This document shows positions 1 through 7,856 of a stretch of DNA of 64,000 nt, one piece after another. Within the stretch, counting starts at the first letter, position 1, and each line of letters opens with the position of its first letter. This DNA comes from Acidobacteriaceae bacterium (lineage in GTDB: Bacteria > Acidobacteriota > Terriglobia > Terriglobales > Acidobacteriaceae): contig JANXUC010000021.1 of the NCBI GenBank assembly GCA_025352065.1, positions 1 to 64,000 on the forward strand. The letters run 5' to 3'. The translations under genes were made by a program, and so were the position numbers. The notes under the pieces were generated by a model. That model was given only the letters and a program-made list of their open reading frames with translations, searched no databases and had not been told where the DNA came from.

Positions 1-257
1 CGGCCTCAGCAGGCACCCCATTCTCCGGGCGCGGCGTGGCAAAAAAGTGCATCCAAAATCGCTTCAGCGTCTCCGGGCTGCCAGCCGTGCAATCCCGCCG
101 TCAGCGAAGCGCAGCTAACTGTCGTGGATGCCGTGCTTCGAAGCCGCAAAGCTTTGCAGTGCGCGGGCAGAGTCATGACAATTCTGCCAAGTCAACAATT
201 GCAGCCGACATGGTAACTCGCAATCCCTGACAATCCGCAAAACGACATACCACCCGC

Positions 258-959
258 TCAAGCGGCTTGCGATTTCAGTTTCTCAGCGTCGAAGTTCTCC
301 CCTTTCTTGCATAGAGTCAGCGTAACGGCTGCAATCTTGCGCGCCAGTGTGAGACGCGCCATGGTCGGCTTGATGCCTTGGGCCAGCGATCTCTGGTAGA
401 ACTCCTGCAACGGCCCGGGACGCACACTGGCCATAGTCGCCGCACCTTTGAACAGCCCTTCCAGTTCGTGATTGTGGTCCTTGTTCAGACCCCGAATGGA
501 GATCTGTTTCTTAGAACGTTGCAGTTGGCCTCTTACATAGCGGTATTCTCCGCTGCTGCGGGTTTCTAGTGCTAGTCCGCTGTAAGCCCACAGCTGTCGC
601 TTGGTGCGAAACCGATTCGGGGTCTGGATCAGAGCCACCGCCAGGGCCGAGCGAATGGGTCCGAGCGATGGAATCTGCCGGAGCTTGGCGGTGATGGCAT
701 GCTTGCGACTCTCCGCCAACAGTTCACGGCGCGCTTGCTGGCGCAAGTGCTGCAGCATGTCCAGTTGCTCGTAGAGTCGTTCGGCTCGGCGCCGGACGCC
801 GGCTTCCGGATCTTTCCCAGCCACTGGGCTCTATGACGGGTGTAGTAGACGTCCCGGCCGGCACAGGGGATCGCCCAGCTGCGATAGACCGTTTTCAACC
901 GACTCATGACTCGCGTCGTGTCTTTGACGATGGTCAGATAACTCCGGGCCAGCTCGCGC
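258..959 (-). pseudogene. IS110-family transposase, central and C-terminal part (broken)
   Basis: This is the C-terminal two thirds of an IS110/IS116/IS902-type DEDD transposase, read on the minus strand. The start of the remaining part reads LRELARSYLTIVKD and continues through RVMSRLK and YRSW; the C-terminal transposase_20-like part contains LRQIPSLGPIR, LWAYSGL and RGLNKDHNHE and ends in LKSQAA, as full-length relatives do. The two stretches lie in different frames. They change near 808-822, where one base appears to be missing just after AQWLGK. The N-terminal RuvC-like part is absent on this strand and lies inverted next door at 960-1082. The gene is therefore dead through both a frameshift and an inversion. 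I saw nothing recognisable in the 257 bases before it. Confidence 0.85.
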
Positions 960-1082
960 AGCATGCGACGGCGTGGCTGTACGATCTGCTCAAGCCCCAC
1001 GTTGCCAACCTGGTCGTGTGCAATCCGCGCAAGAACGCACTGGTCAAAGACGGAAACAAAAGTGACCGCATCGATGCCCAAT
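960..1082 (+). pseudogene. IS110 transposase N-terminal fragment, inverted
   Basis: This short piece encodes WLYDLLKPHVANLVVCNP, then KNALVKDGNKSDRIDA. That is the conserved N-terminal DEDD block of IS110 transposases, where the closing D-R-I-D-A carries one of the catalytic acids. It lies on the plus strand, head to head with the C-terminal part at 258-959. The similarity stops abruptly after DRIDA, where relatives continue with a leucine-rich helix. About two dozen residues expected between the two pieces are missing. The junction at about 960 contains the palindrome GCATGC. I read this as one transposase gene in which the 5' part was inverted and partly deleted. Confidence 0.8.
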
Positions 1083-1097
1083 CCAGGCGCACAAAAG

Positions 1098-1241
1098 CTA
1101 GAACGTCAGGCGCATTCCGACTTCCAAGGCCAGCGGAATGCCTTGCGAAAACACGCCCGACCCGAGCCCGTAACGATTGATTCGTTGCGACGGAGTCGTT
1201 CCGTTAGCGGAACCCCGCGTACCGTCAAGGACCCCGAAGGC
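1098..1241 (-). pseudogene. C-terminal tail of an outer-membrane (TonB-dependent-like) receptor
   Basis: About 47 codons on the minus strand read NRYGLGSGVFSQGIPLALEV and close with GMRLTF and a stop. A final beta-strand ending in phenylalanine is the signature of an outer-membrane barrel. The phrase GSGVFSQG followed by a strand like this resembles the end of the large TonB-dependent receptors that are abundant in Acidobacteriota. The frame is closed by TGA upstream, so only the tail survives. It abuts the inverted IS110 fragment, which suggests that the rearrangement cut into the receptor gene. The remaining 230 bases up to the next gene hold nothing I recognise. Confidence 0.5.
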
Positions 1242-1474
1242 TCAAGTCGCTTGCACAGGACTACGTCAACAGAGTGTTTCTTTGCCTTCCAAGTAAAACC
1301 AGTATCCTTAGCGAAAAAACCTCCCGGATTTCGTGTAGTCGTTCGACTCGGCGGCGGACGCCATTCTGCCAGGATTGTCATCAACCCTTCCAGAAATCAG
1401 GTAAGACAGGACAAACTTCATTTCCACAAGCCCTGTCGATATCGGCAGATCACGATTGTGGCATAATTGCGGCC

Positions 1475-3052
1475 ATGCGATGCATTCTGCTCTTCGGGTT
1501 GGCGACTGGGAGCCTGATGGCCGGAGATGCGTATCCACCACCCCGGTTTACGGACCCACTGAGAACACAGAAGCTCGAATCGGCCATGCCCCAGATCGAT
1601 GCCATCTTGCGTGCTTATGCCGTAGAAAAAAAGATTCCAGGGATGGTGTGGGGCGTCGTTATCGATAACCGTCTGGCTCATGTGGGAACGTTCGGTGTTC
1701 GGGACCGGGTGTCGAATGCGCCGGTGACAGGCGATACCACATTTCGCATCGCGTCCATGACGAAAAGTTTCACAGCTTTGGCGATTCTGAAACTGCGAGA
1801 TGAAGGGAAGTTGTCGCTGGAAGACCCAGTGGCGAAGTGGATTCCAGAGTTTGCGAACATGGAATTGCCGACCCGTGACACGCCGCCGCTGCGTATCCGG
1901 CAGTTGCTGAGCCACAGTACGGGTTTTCCGGAGGACAATCCCTGGGGCGACCAGCAACTGAGCGCCACCGACGCAATGCTGGACGAATGGCTCAGAAAGG
2001 GAATCCCGTTCTCTACGCCACCGGGAACTCGCTACGAGTATTCCAACTATGCCTTTGGGTTGCTGGGGCGCGTGGTGACGAGGGCATCCGGCATGCCTTA
2101 CGAGAAATACATGCGGCAGGAGATTCTTTCGAAGCTGCATATGGATGGAACTACCTTCGAGTTTTCGGACGTGCCTGCCGCGAGCCGCGCCGTAGGTTAT
2201 CGTTTGAAGCCGGATCGCACTTACGGGGAAGAGCCGCCGCTGCCGCACGGGGTATTTGGGTCGATGGGCGGTCTGCTGACCACCGCCACCGATTTGGGCA
2301 AGTATGTTGCTTTTCATCTTACCGCGTGGCCGCCGCGCGACGATGCCGAAACGGGTCCGGTGCGAAGAGCGTCGGTCAGGGAGATGGCTCATCTTTGGAC
2401 GCCAGCCAATCTGACAGCAAGCTACGCGAACGGGGTGCTCCAGGCTTCGGAGGCTGGATACGGTTTTGGACTGCGCGTCAGCAGCGATTGCCGCTTTGAG
2501 CACATCGTGGCGCATGGCGGGGGATTGCCCGGATTCGGCTCGTACATGGCCTGGTTGCCCGAGTATGGCGTTGGCATTTTTGCGATGGCAACGCTGACGT
2601 ATTCTGGGCCGGCGGAGCCGATCAAACAGGCATGGGATGAGATGCTGAAAACGGGCGGGCTGCGCAAACGCGAGTTGCCCGCTACGCCGCTCCAGACGCA
2701 GATGCGCGATCACATTCTGGATTTGTGGAAGCGCTGGGACGACGGTGAAGCGAAGAGTATTGCGTCCATGAATCTGTTTCTTGATGCGCCCGTGGAACAG
2801 CGGAAGGCGGAAATCGCCGCGTTGAAGGCCGAGGTGGGCGAGTGTTCGGCGGCGGGTCCGGTATTGCCCGAGAATTGGCTGCGCGGGCAGTTCAATATAA
2901 AATGCGAAAAGGGCACCGTGGGGGTGTTCTTCACGATGGCCCCGACGCAGCCCCCGGTAGTGCAGCACCTAGCGTTTCAGAAGCTTGTATCGGAGAACGT
3001 GCGCCTGAACGCGCCCACTGGAGCACCGGCGGGCGTAGCATGCACGCAGTAA
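1475..3052 (+). CDS. Secreted serine hydrolase, class C beta-lactamase / DD-peptidase fold
   Basis: This 525-residue protein has the penicillin-binding-protein-like serine hydrolase fold. The nucleophile motif is S94-M-T-K97. The second motif is Y189-S-N191, and the third, HGGGLPG, begins at H347. An N-terminal hydrophobic stretch of about 16 residues ending near MAG-DAY looks like a signal peptide, so the enzyme should act in the periplasm or outside the cell. The domain spans roughly residues 35-400; the last 120 residues form a C-terminal extension of the kind seen in family members annotated as beta-lactamase-related or D-aminopeptidase-like. I chose ATG 1475 because the upstream open frame has no signal-like sequence. 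The substrate cannot be told from sequence: peptidoglycan stem peptides, beta-lactams, esters or D-amino-acid peptides are all possible. No neighbour links it to a pathway. Confidence 0.88.
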   Translation: MRCILLFGLATGSLMAGDAYPPPRFTDPLRTQKLESAMPQIDAILRAYAVEKKIPGMVWGVVIDNRLAHVGTFGVRDRVSNAPVTGDTTFRIASMTKSFTALAILKLRDEGKLSLEDPVAKWIPEFANMELPTRDTPPLRIRQLLSHSTGFPEDNPWGDQQLSATDAMLDEWLRKGIPFSTPPGTRYEYSNYAFGLLGRVVTRASGMPYEKYMRQEILSKLHMDGTTFEFSDVPAASRAVGYRLKPDRTYGEEPPLPHGVFGSMGGLLTTATDLGKYVAFHLTAWPPRDDAETGPVRRASVREMAHLWTPANLTASYANGVLQASEAGYGFGLRVSSDCRFEHIVAHGGGLPGFGSYMAWLPEYGVGIFAMATLTYSGPAEPIKQAWDEMLKTGGLRKRELPATPLQTQMRDHILDLWKRWDDGEAKSIASMNLFLDAPVEQRKAEIAALKAEVGECSAAGPVLPENWLRGQFNIKCEKGTVGVFFTMAPTQPPVVQHLAFQKLVSENVRLNAPTGAPAGVACTQ

Positions 3053-3457
3053 CCTTGGCTGGCCACACTTCAGGCCCATGACAGACATAAGGTCAAAGTG
3101 CATTGGAGCATTCACATTGACAGGCCATCCCTGCCTCTGTCCGAGTAACCAGGATCGTGGACGTTCTGTCGGCAACTCTCCACAATCCGATAGGGGAAGA
3201 GTCGCCCGAAATGCGTCCATAACTCGACTGCAAAAAGGTATTATGCGGAGGCTTCCGAAGCGCAAGGGGCGGAGGCTTCTGTGCCTGGGAGATGCAGCAA
3301 TTGAACGCATCCAGCATCGACAAGAAGCAAACCCCTTCAACGTGCACGACACTTCACCGAAGCCAACGCCGCGTAGGGCTGGCAAAAGCTCCATGCCCAG
3401 CGAACGGATCGGCGCGCTGTCGATGTTGGCTTAGTTTCGGAATGAGAGGGTATCCAG
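3053..3457. other. Noncoding stretch between two hydrolase genes
   Basis: This 405-base gap has no open frame with a recognisable product on either strand. A GGAGGCTTC motif occurs twice (about 3246 and 3271), giving a weak inverted and direct repeat pattern. I saw no terminator with a T tract, no tRNA and no clear promoter. Confidence 0.4.
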
Positions 3458-5380
3458 ATGAAAAAGTTCATTTCTTTGATCACGTTTGTAGCGTCGTCCC
3501 TTTTTGCGCAGACGCCGGCGGCTCCGGCTCCAAAGTACCCGAATTTCCCGAGCGAGACCCCGGCGAAGTTCCAGCCTTCGAACAACAGCTTCGACTATGT
3601 GCGGCGCGAGGAGATGATCCCGATGCGCGACGGCGTGAAGTTGCACACGGTCATCCTCGTCCCGAAGGGCGCGCGCAACGCGCCCATGCTGCTGACCCGG
3701 ACACCGTATGACGCAAACGCGCTGACAGGTTATGCCCAGAGCCCGCAACTGGGGCCCATTCTGAACGGCTACGATAACGCCGTCGACGTGATCGTCGAAG
3801 GCGGCTACATCCGAGTCGTGCAGGACGTCCGCGGTAAATACGGTTCCGAGGGCGACTACTTGATGAACCGGCCGCTCAGCGGTCCGCAGAACCCCACGCC
3901 CGTCGATCACGCGACCGACACGTACGACACCATCGACTGGCTGGTGAAGAACATGAAGGAGTCGAACGGCAAGGTCGGCATCCTTGGCATTTCGTACGAC
4001 GGCTTTCTGCCGCTGATGGCTCTAGTGAATCCGCACCCGGCACTGAAGGTTTCGGTACCGATGAATCCGATGGTCGACGGCTGGATAGGTGACGACTGGT
4101 TCCATAACGGGGCATTCCGCCAGGCAGGAAGTCTCGAATACATCTTGAACCAGGAAGCGACACGGGACAACGCGGTCAAGTGGTGGAGTGGTTTCTCAGA
4201 CGATTACGACGAATACCTGGCCGCAGGTTCGGCGGGTGAGTTGGCCCAGCGCCACGGGATGGAGCAAGTCGGGTTCTGGCGCAAAATTCTCGCGCACCCC
4301 TCCTATGACGCTTTCTGGCGCGACCAGGCAGTCGATAGAATCCTTTCCGGGCAACCGCTGAAGGTCCCGGTGATGCTGGTCCACAGCCTGTGGGATCAGG
4401 AAGACATCTATGGGGCACTGGCGGTCTATAAGGCCATCAAGCCGAAGGATACGGGGAACGACAAGGTGTTTCTCACGATAGGTCCGTGGTTTCATGGCCA
4501 GTCGATTCGGGACGGCAGTTCTCTGGGAGCGCTGAAATTCCATCAGGACACGTCGTACTACTTTCGGCAAAACATTTTGCGGCCGTTCCTTGACCACTAT
4601 TTGAAGGATGAGGCGCCTACCAACCCCGTGGCTTCGGTCAGCGCTTTTGAGACCGGTACCAATACGTGGCTGCGGTTGGCTTCCTGGCCTTCGGGATGTT
4701 CGAGCGGTTGCTCGCTGAAGCCCTCGCCGTTCTTCATGAATGCGAATGGCAAAGCGGGTTTCACCGGCGATAACAGCGGCTCGGTCGTCCAAGAATACGT
4801 TTCGGATCCGGCGAAGCCTGTTCCGTATCGCACGCGGTCCAGCCAGCCTTCGAAGGAACTTGAGTGGCAGCCTTGGCTTGTTGACGACCAGCGCGAAGCT
4901 TCCAGAAGGCCCGATGTCGCCGTTTTTGTCTCGGATGTGCTTCGCGAGCCAGTGAAGATCAGTGGTCAGCCGATGGTGAATCTGCGGGCATCGACCAGCG
5001 GCACGGATTCCGATTGGGTCGTGAAGGTTATTGATGTCTATCCTGATGAAGTCACGGGTGAACCGCTGATGGGCGGTTATCAGCTAATGGTGTCAGCCGA
5101 TATTTTCCGGGGACGCTATCGTGAGAGTCTCGAAACACCGAAGGCCATTGCCTCCGGCCAGCCGCTGCTTTACAAGTGGATTTTGCCGGCGGCGAACCAC
5201 GTGTTCCTGCCTGGGCACAGGATGATGGTGCAGGTGCAGTCGAGCTGGTTCCCGCTGTATGACCGTAATCCGCAGACCTTCGTCCAGAGCATCTTCTGGG
5301 CGAAGCCGGAAGACTACAAGAAGGCCACACAGCGCATTTATTCGGGAAGTTTCGTTGAGCTTCCGGTCGTCACAAAGTAG
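3458..5380 (+). CDS. CocE/NonD-type X-Pro dipeptidyl-peptidase-like hydrolase, secreted
   Basis: This 640-residue alpha/beta-hydrolase belongs to the CocE/NonD family (S15 peptidases, cocaine esterase, glutaryl-7-ACA acylase). The nucleophile elbow is GISYDGF with Ser179. The preceding VQDVRGKYGSEG block (about 121-132) is typical of the family. The acid probably lies in HSLWDQED and the catalytic histidine in GPWFHGQ. The C-terminal third, from about residue 470, resembles the jelly-roll domain of S15 enzymes. Residues 1-22 form a signal peptide (MKKFISLITFVASSLFAQ), so the enzyme is exported. The ATG is preceded by GAGAGG at a workable distance. It stands alone between noncoding stretches. 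Substrate is unknown: N-terminal dipeptides with proline, or acyl esters and amides. Confidence 0.9.
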   Translation: MKKFISLITFVASSLFAQTPAAPAPKYPNFPSETPAKFQPSNNSFDYVRREEMIPMRDGVKLHTVILVPKGARNAPMLLTRTPYDANALTGYAQSPQLGPILNGYDNAVDVIVEGGYIRVVQDVRGKYGSEGDYLMNRPLSGPQNPTPVDHATDTYDTIDWLVKNMKESNGKVGILGISYDGFLPLMALVNPHPALKVSVPMNPMVDGWIGDDWFHNGAFRQAGSLEYILNQEATRDNAVKWWSGFSDDYDEYLAAGSAGELAQRHGMEQVGFWRKILAHPSYDAFWRDQAVDRILSGQPLKVPVMLVHSLWDQEDIYGALAVYKAIKPKDTGNDKVFLTIGPWFHGQSIRDGSSLGALKFHQDTSYYFRQNILRPFLDHYLKDEAPTNPVASVSAFETGTNTWLRLASWPSGCSSGCSLKPSPFFMNANGKAGFTGDNSGSVVQEYVSDPAKPVPYRTRSSQPSKELEWQPWLVDDQREASRRPDVAVFVSDVLREPVKISGQPMVNLRASTSGTDSDWVVKVIDVYPDEVTGEPLMGGYQLMVSADIFRGRYRESLETPKAIASGQPLLYKWILPAANHVFLPGHRMMVQVQSSWFPLYDRNPQTFVQSIFWAKPEDYKKATQRIYSGSFVELPVVTK

Positions 5381-6336
5381 CGCTTGGACAGTCGAGGTTC
5401 TTAGCGTCCGTGGCGTTGTCTTCGATGACTTGGAGACTCTATCTCAACAACGGGATCTTCGAGCGCGCCGCGAGCAGAGTACGCTTTTCTTGCTCCATCG
5501 TCGTATCCTAACGCTGGTGAGCGTTCATTTCGCCCAGCATCGCGCTTGCCTTCGTCCTTGAAATGTTCGAAAGGCGCGCCATTTGCTGCGCATGTCCTTC
5601 AAAGCACTCTCGCGCAGAATGATGAACGGTTGCACTGTGAGGCCGTTCTGCGCCAGTGCGTTGGATTGTGCGCGAATTGTCGGCTAACCGGAAGTGATCC
5701 ATAAACGGCGTTCGAGGAAGTCTGGGCTGACTTCCCAGAACGAGACTTCTGGCCCAGAATAACTTCCGAGTGGCCCGTCATTCTCCAGTTGAACGGTTAC
5801 TTGCGATATGGTAATTATCACCAGATACGGACCGGCACAGGGCACGCCGCGTGCTGGCGTTGTGGGACAACGTGATTCGGCTATACTCCCTTTGCAGGAT
5901 GGCGAAATTATAGGCGCCTCTTCGCATGTACTAGAAACTTACGGAGAACCATGAGCAAGACACGCAGGAACTTTATCAAGAGCGCGGGAGAGCTGGTCCG
6001 TCTGAGCGTTCCCGAAAAGCGTCAAAAACAGCAAAAACCACGGAACAACGCACTGGCGGATCATGTTGCCCCCCCTTTGTGTTCTTGTTATCGGAACATC
6101 GCAACCCTACTGCTGCAACCTTGCCCGGCGGGGTAAGATTCTCCTGCCGGAGTGTCAAGCAATCGATGGAGCTGAGGCTTTTCTCGAGGATGATCCGAGA
6201 AGAGCCTGAACTCTTCTAATGTCGTTTTCGGCGGGCCCGAAGCGAAGCAAAATTCCGAATTTCATTCTTCTTCAGGAAAGAACCTACGTGTTCCCGGCAA
6301 GCGATGGTGCAGGCAATGGCGATCTGTGGCAACTAG
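5381..6336. other. Decayed noncoding stretch with a Tat-like leader remnant
   Basis: Nearly 1 kb without a supported gene. At 5951 a start preceded by GGAG encodes MSKTRRNFIKSAG, which matches the twin-arginine leader pattern RRxFIK. The hydrophobic core that should follow is absent and the frame ends after 61 codons, so this is at most the head of a lost exported protein. Nothing else on either strand is recognisable. Confidence 0.35.
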
Positions 6337-6510
6337 GACGATGTGATCGGTGTGATTGCGACTATCTCCGGCGCGCTAGCACGGGCAAATATCAGCATTT
6401 ATGTTGTTTCCACGCGAAAGACGGACTATTTTCTCGTGCGCGCGCCAGACTTGAAACGCGCGATCGAAACTCTTCGAGCCGCTGGTCACTACGTAAACGG
6501 AACGATGTAG
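6337..6510 (+). pseudogene. ACT-domain protein, C-terminal fragment
   Basis: A short frame starting after an in-frame TAG reads DVIGVIATISGALARANISI, followed by YVVSTRKTDYFLVRAPDLK and RAIETLRAAGHYV before a stop. This is the C-terminal ACT domain (the CASTOR-like amino-acid-binding type) found in small standalone bacterial proteins. The pattern ISIYVVST-x3-DYFLV is strongly diagnostic of that family. The N-terminal half of the usual protein of about 130 residues cannot be found in any frame upstream. The fragment is therefore a relic and not a functional gene. A GTG at 6343 could serve as a start for about 55 residues, but I see no ribosome binding site. Confidence 0.6.
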
Positions 6511-6862
6511 CTTATCCCCCCTTCTCCGACAACAGGGTTGCTTACTCGATTCGGGAACTGGCCAATTCTGACCAGTCCATCCTCCTCGTTGTTGTCTGAA
6601 CATCGCAATTACACTCACAATCCTGCTACTACTCGCTGGATGAAAAGGATACACAGAACCGATTCGTTCCTCACTTCAAAGTAGGCCGGGTTTCCCGGCA
6701 CACACGAAAGAATGGTTCCCACCCCTCTGGCACCGCTCTGGTTTGCGAGTTGTGACGAACTTGCGTCCGCGATCTGGTGCAGCCGTGTAAGATGGTGCCG
6801 GTTTAATCGCGGCTGCGAGTGTTGTCTGTTCTCACGGCCTGAAACGTCGGAGGAAGTTCTAC
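6511..6862. other. Noncoding stretch between gene remnants
   Basis: About 350 bases with no recognisable coding content. The only functional-looking sign is GGAGGAA at about 6849-6855, a good ribosome binding site for the ATG at 6863. Confidence 0.35.
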
Positions 6863-7014
6863 ATGGCGACCGCCGCGTTACAACGACACAACCGTCGTTT
6901 CGATGACCTTTTTTTCTCCGCTATGGCGGTAGTGGTTCTCGTCTCGGTTTTGGTCGGATTCTCACAGACCTACTTTGTCGCTCCGCTACCAAACCTGACC
7001 GTGAAAATCCACGC
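6863..7014 (+). pseudogene. Truncated multi-pass membrane protein, N-terminal fragment
   Basis: The ATG has a strong ribosome binding site (GGAGGAA about 8 bases upstream). The product begins with a short polar head, then DDLFFSAMAVVVLVSVLVGF, a clear membrane segment, and TYFVAPLPNLTVKIH. I recognise this as the first helix of a conserved acidobacterial integral membrane protein whose intact form continues with several more helices. Compared with what I expect, a few residues between TYF and APLP are missing, and similarity stops at about residue 51. The frame runs on without meaning into an adaptor-protein fragment in another frame. It is therefore a decapitated gene joined to foreign coding sequence. 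Confidence 0.5.
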
Positions 7015-7670
7015 CGCCGGTCGCGGTCGTAATTTTCCTCGTCGGCTTTCCCCTTCCTTTGCGGGTGGATGGAGATGCCGTAGTAGCTCCGGCGCACTCT
7101 GCTCAACCGCAGCCGGAGGTTGAAGGTGTGATTGCCAGTGTCCTGGTTCGCGAGGGAGATCGCGTGCATCAGGGTCAGGTCGCGGCACGGCTGGCGGATT
7201 GGGAATCGCGAGGCGCGCTGGCAGACGCCGAGGCTAAGTATCAGACCGCTGTCCTGCAAATGAATCACGCGCTGGCTAACAATGACGGTGGCGAAGCAGG
7301 CGTGCAGCGGGTGCAATCGGACTACTGGAAGTCCGAAGTGGGCCGGGCCGAGGCGCTGCTTGACAGAACGCAAATCCGTTCCCCAATGGATGGTGTGGTT
7401 GCCACGCCCAACGTGGAGAACATGGTGGGACGCCGCCTGCAATTCGGCGACACATTCGCCGAGGTGGTTGATACCTCCCGCGCCGTCGTGGACGTGGCCA
7501 TTGAAGATGATGATGCCGGTTTGCTGGCCAAGCAAGCGCCTGCTTCCATCAAGCTCAATAGTTTCCCAATGCGCACGCTGCATGGCGAGGTAGCCATAGT
7601 CAGTCCGCGGAGCGCTCTGGTTTGGCGGGTCCGGCGTGGCTCAGAATTAGGCGACTTTGGCGAGCCATAG
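7015..7670 (+). pseudogene. HlyD-family membrane-fusion (adaptor) protein, truncated at both ends
   Basis: The reading frame begins without its own start as VAVVIFLVGFPLPLRVDGDA, an inner-membrane helix followed by the first strand of a periplasmic adaptor. The biotinyl-lipoyl hairpin follows (PQPEVEGVIASVLVREGDRV, then HQGQVAARL). After it come an alpha-helical hairpin (AKYQTAVLQMNHALANNDGG), the second lipoyl half (RSPMDGVVATPNVENMVGRR) and a beta-barrel start (SIKLNSFPMRTLHGEVAIVS). Similarity ends at SPRSA and the last 17 codons are unrelated. A full adaptor should continue for about 100 residues. A TTG at 7059 could start translation, but the helix would be lost. No transporter gene is adjacent. 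I read it as a relic fused to the upstream membrane-protein head. Confidence 0.65.
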
Positions 7671-7856
7671 CGGCCCGCTAGATGAACCATGGGACGGGCG
7701 ACGAATCCAGTGCCTCATATCAAAAGCGGTAGTGTACACTAAGCTGATATTCACGCGGCGCTTGGGTTAACGAGATAAATATCTTATCGCGGCCAATTCG
7801 GGGCGTTTATTCCCCGGATAGAACAGGCGAAGCCAGCCCGAGCGGCGGATAACGGC

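Noticed and set aside
1418-2968. Long open frame of 516 codons on the minus strand opposite the serine hydrolase
   Set aside because: Antisense shadow of a clear enzyme gene; the translation is rich in Arg/His/Pro, has no domain and no ribosome binding site.
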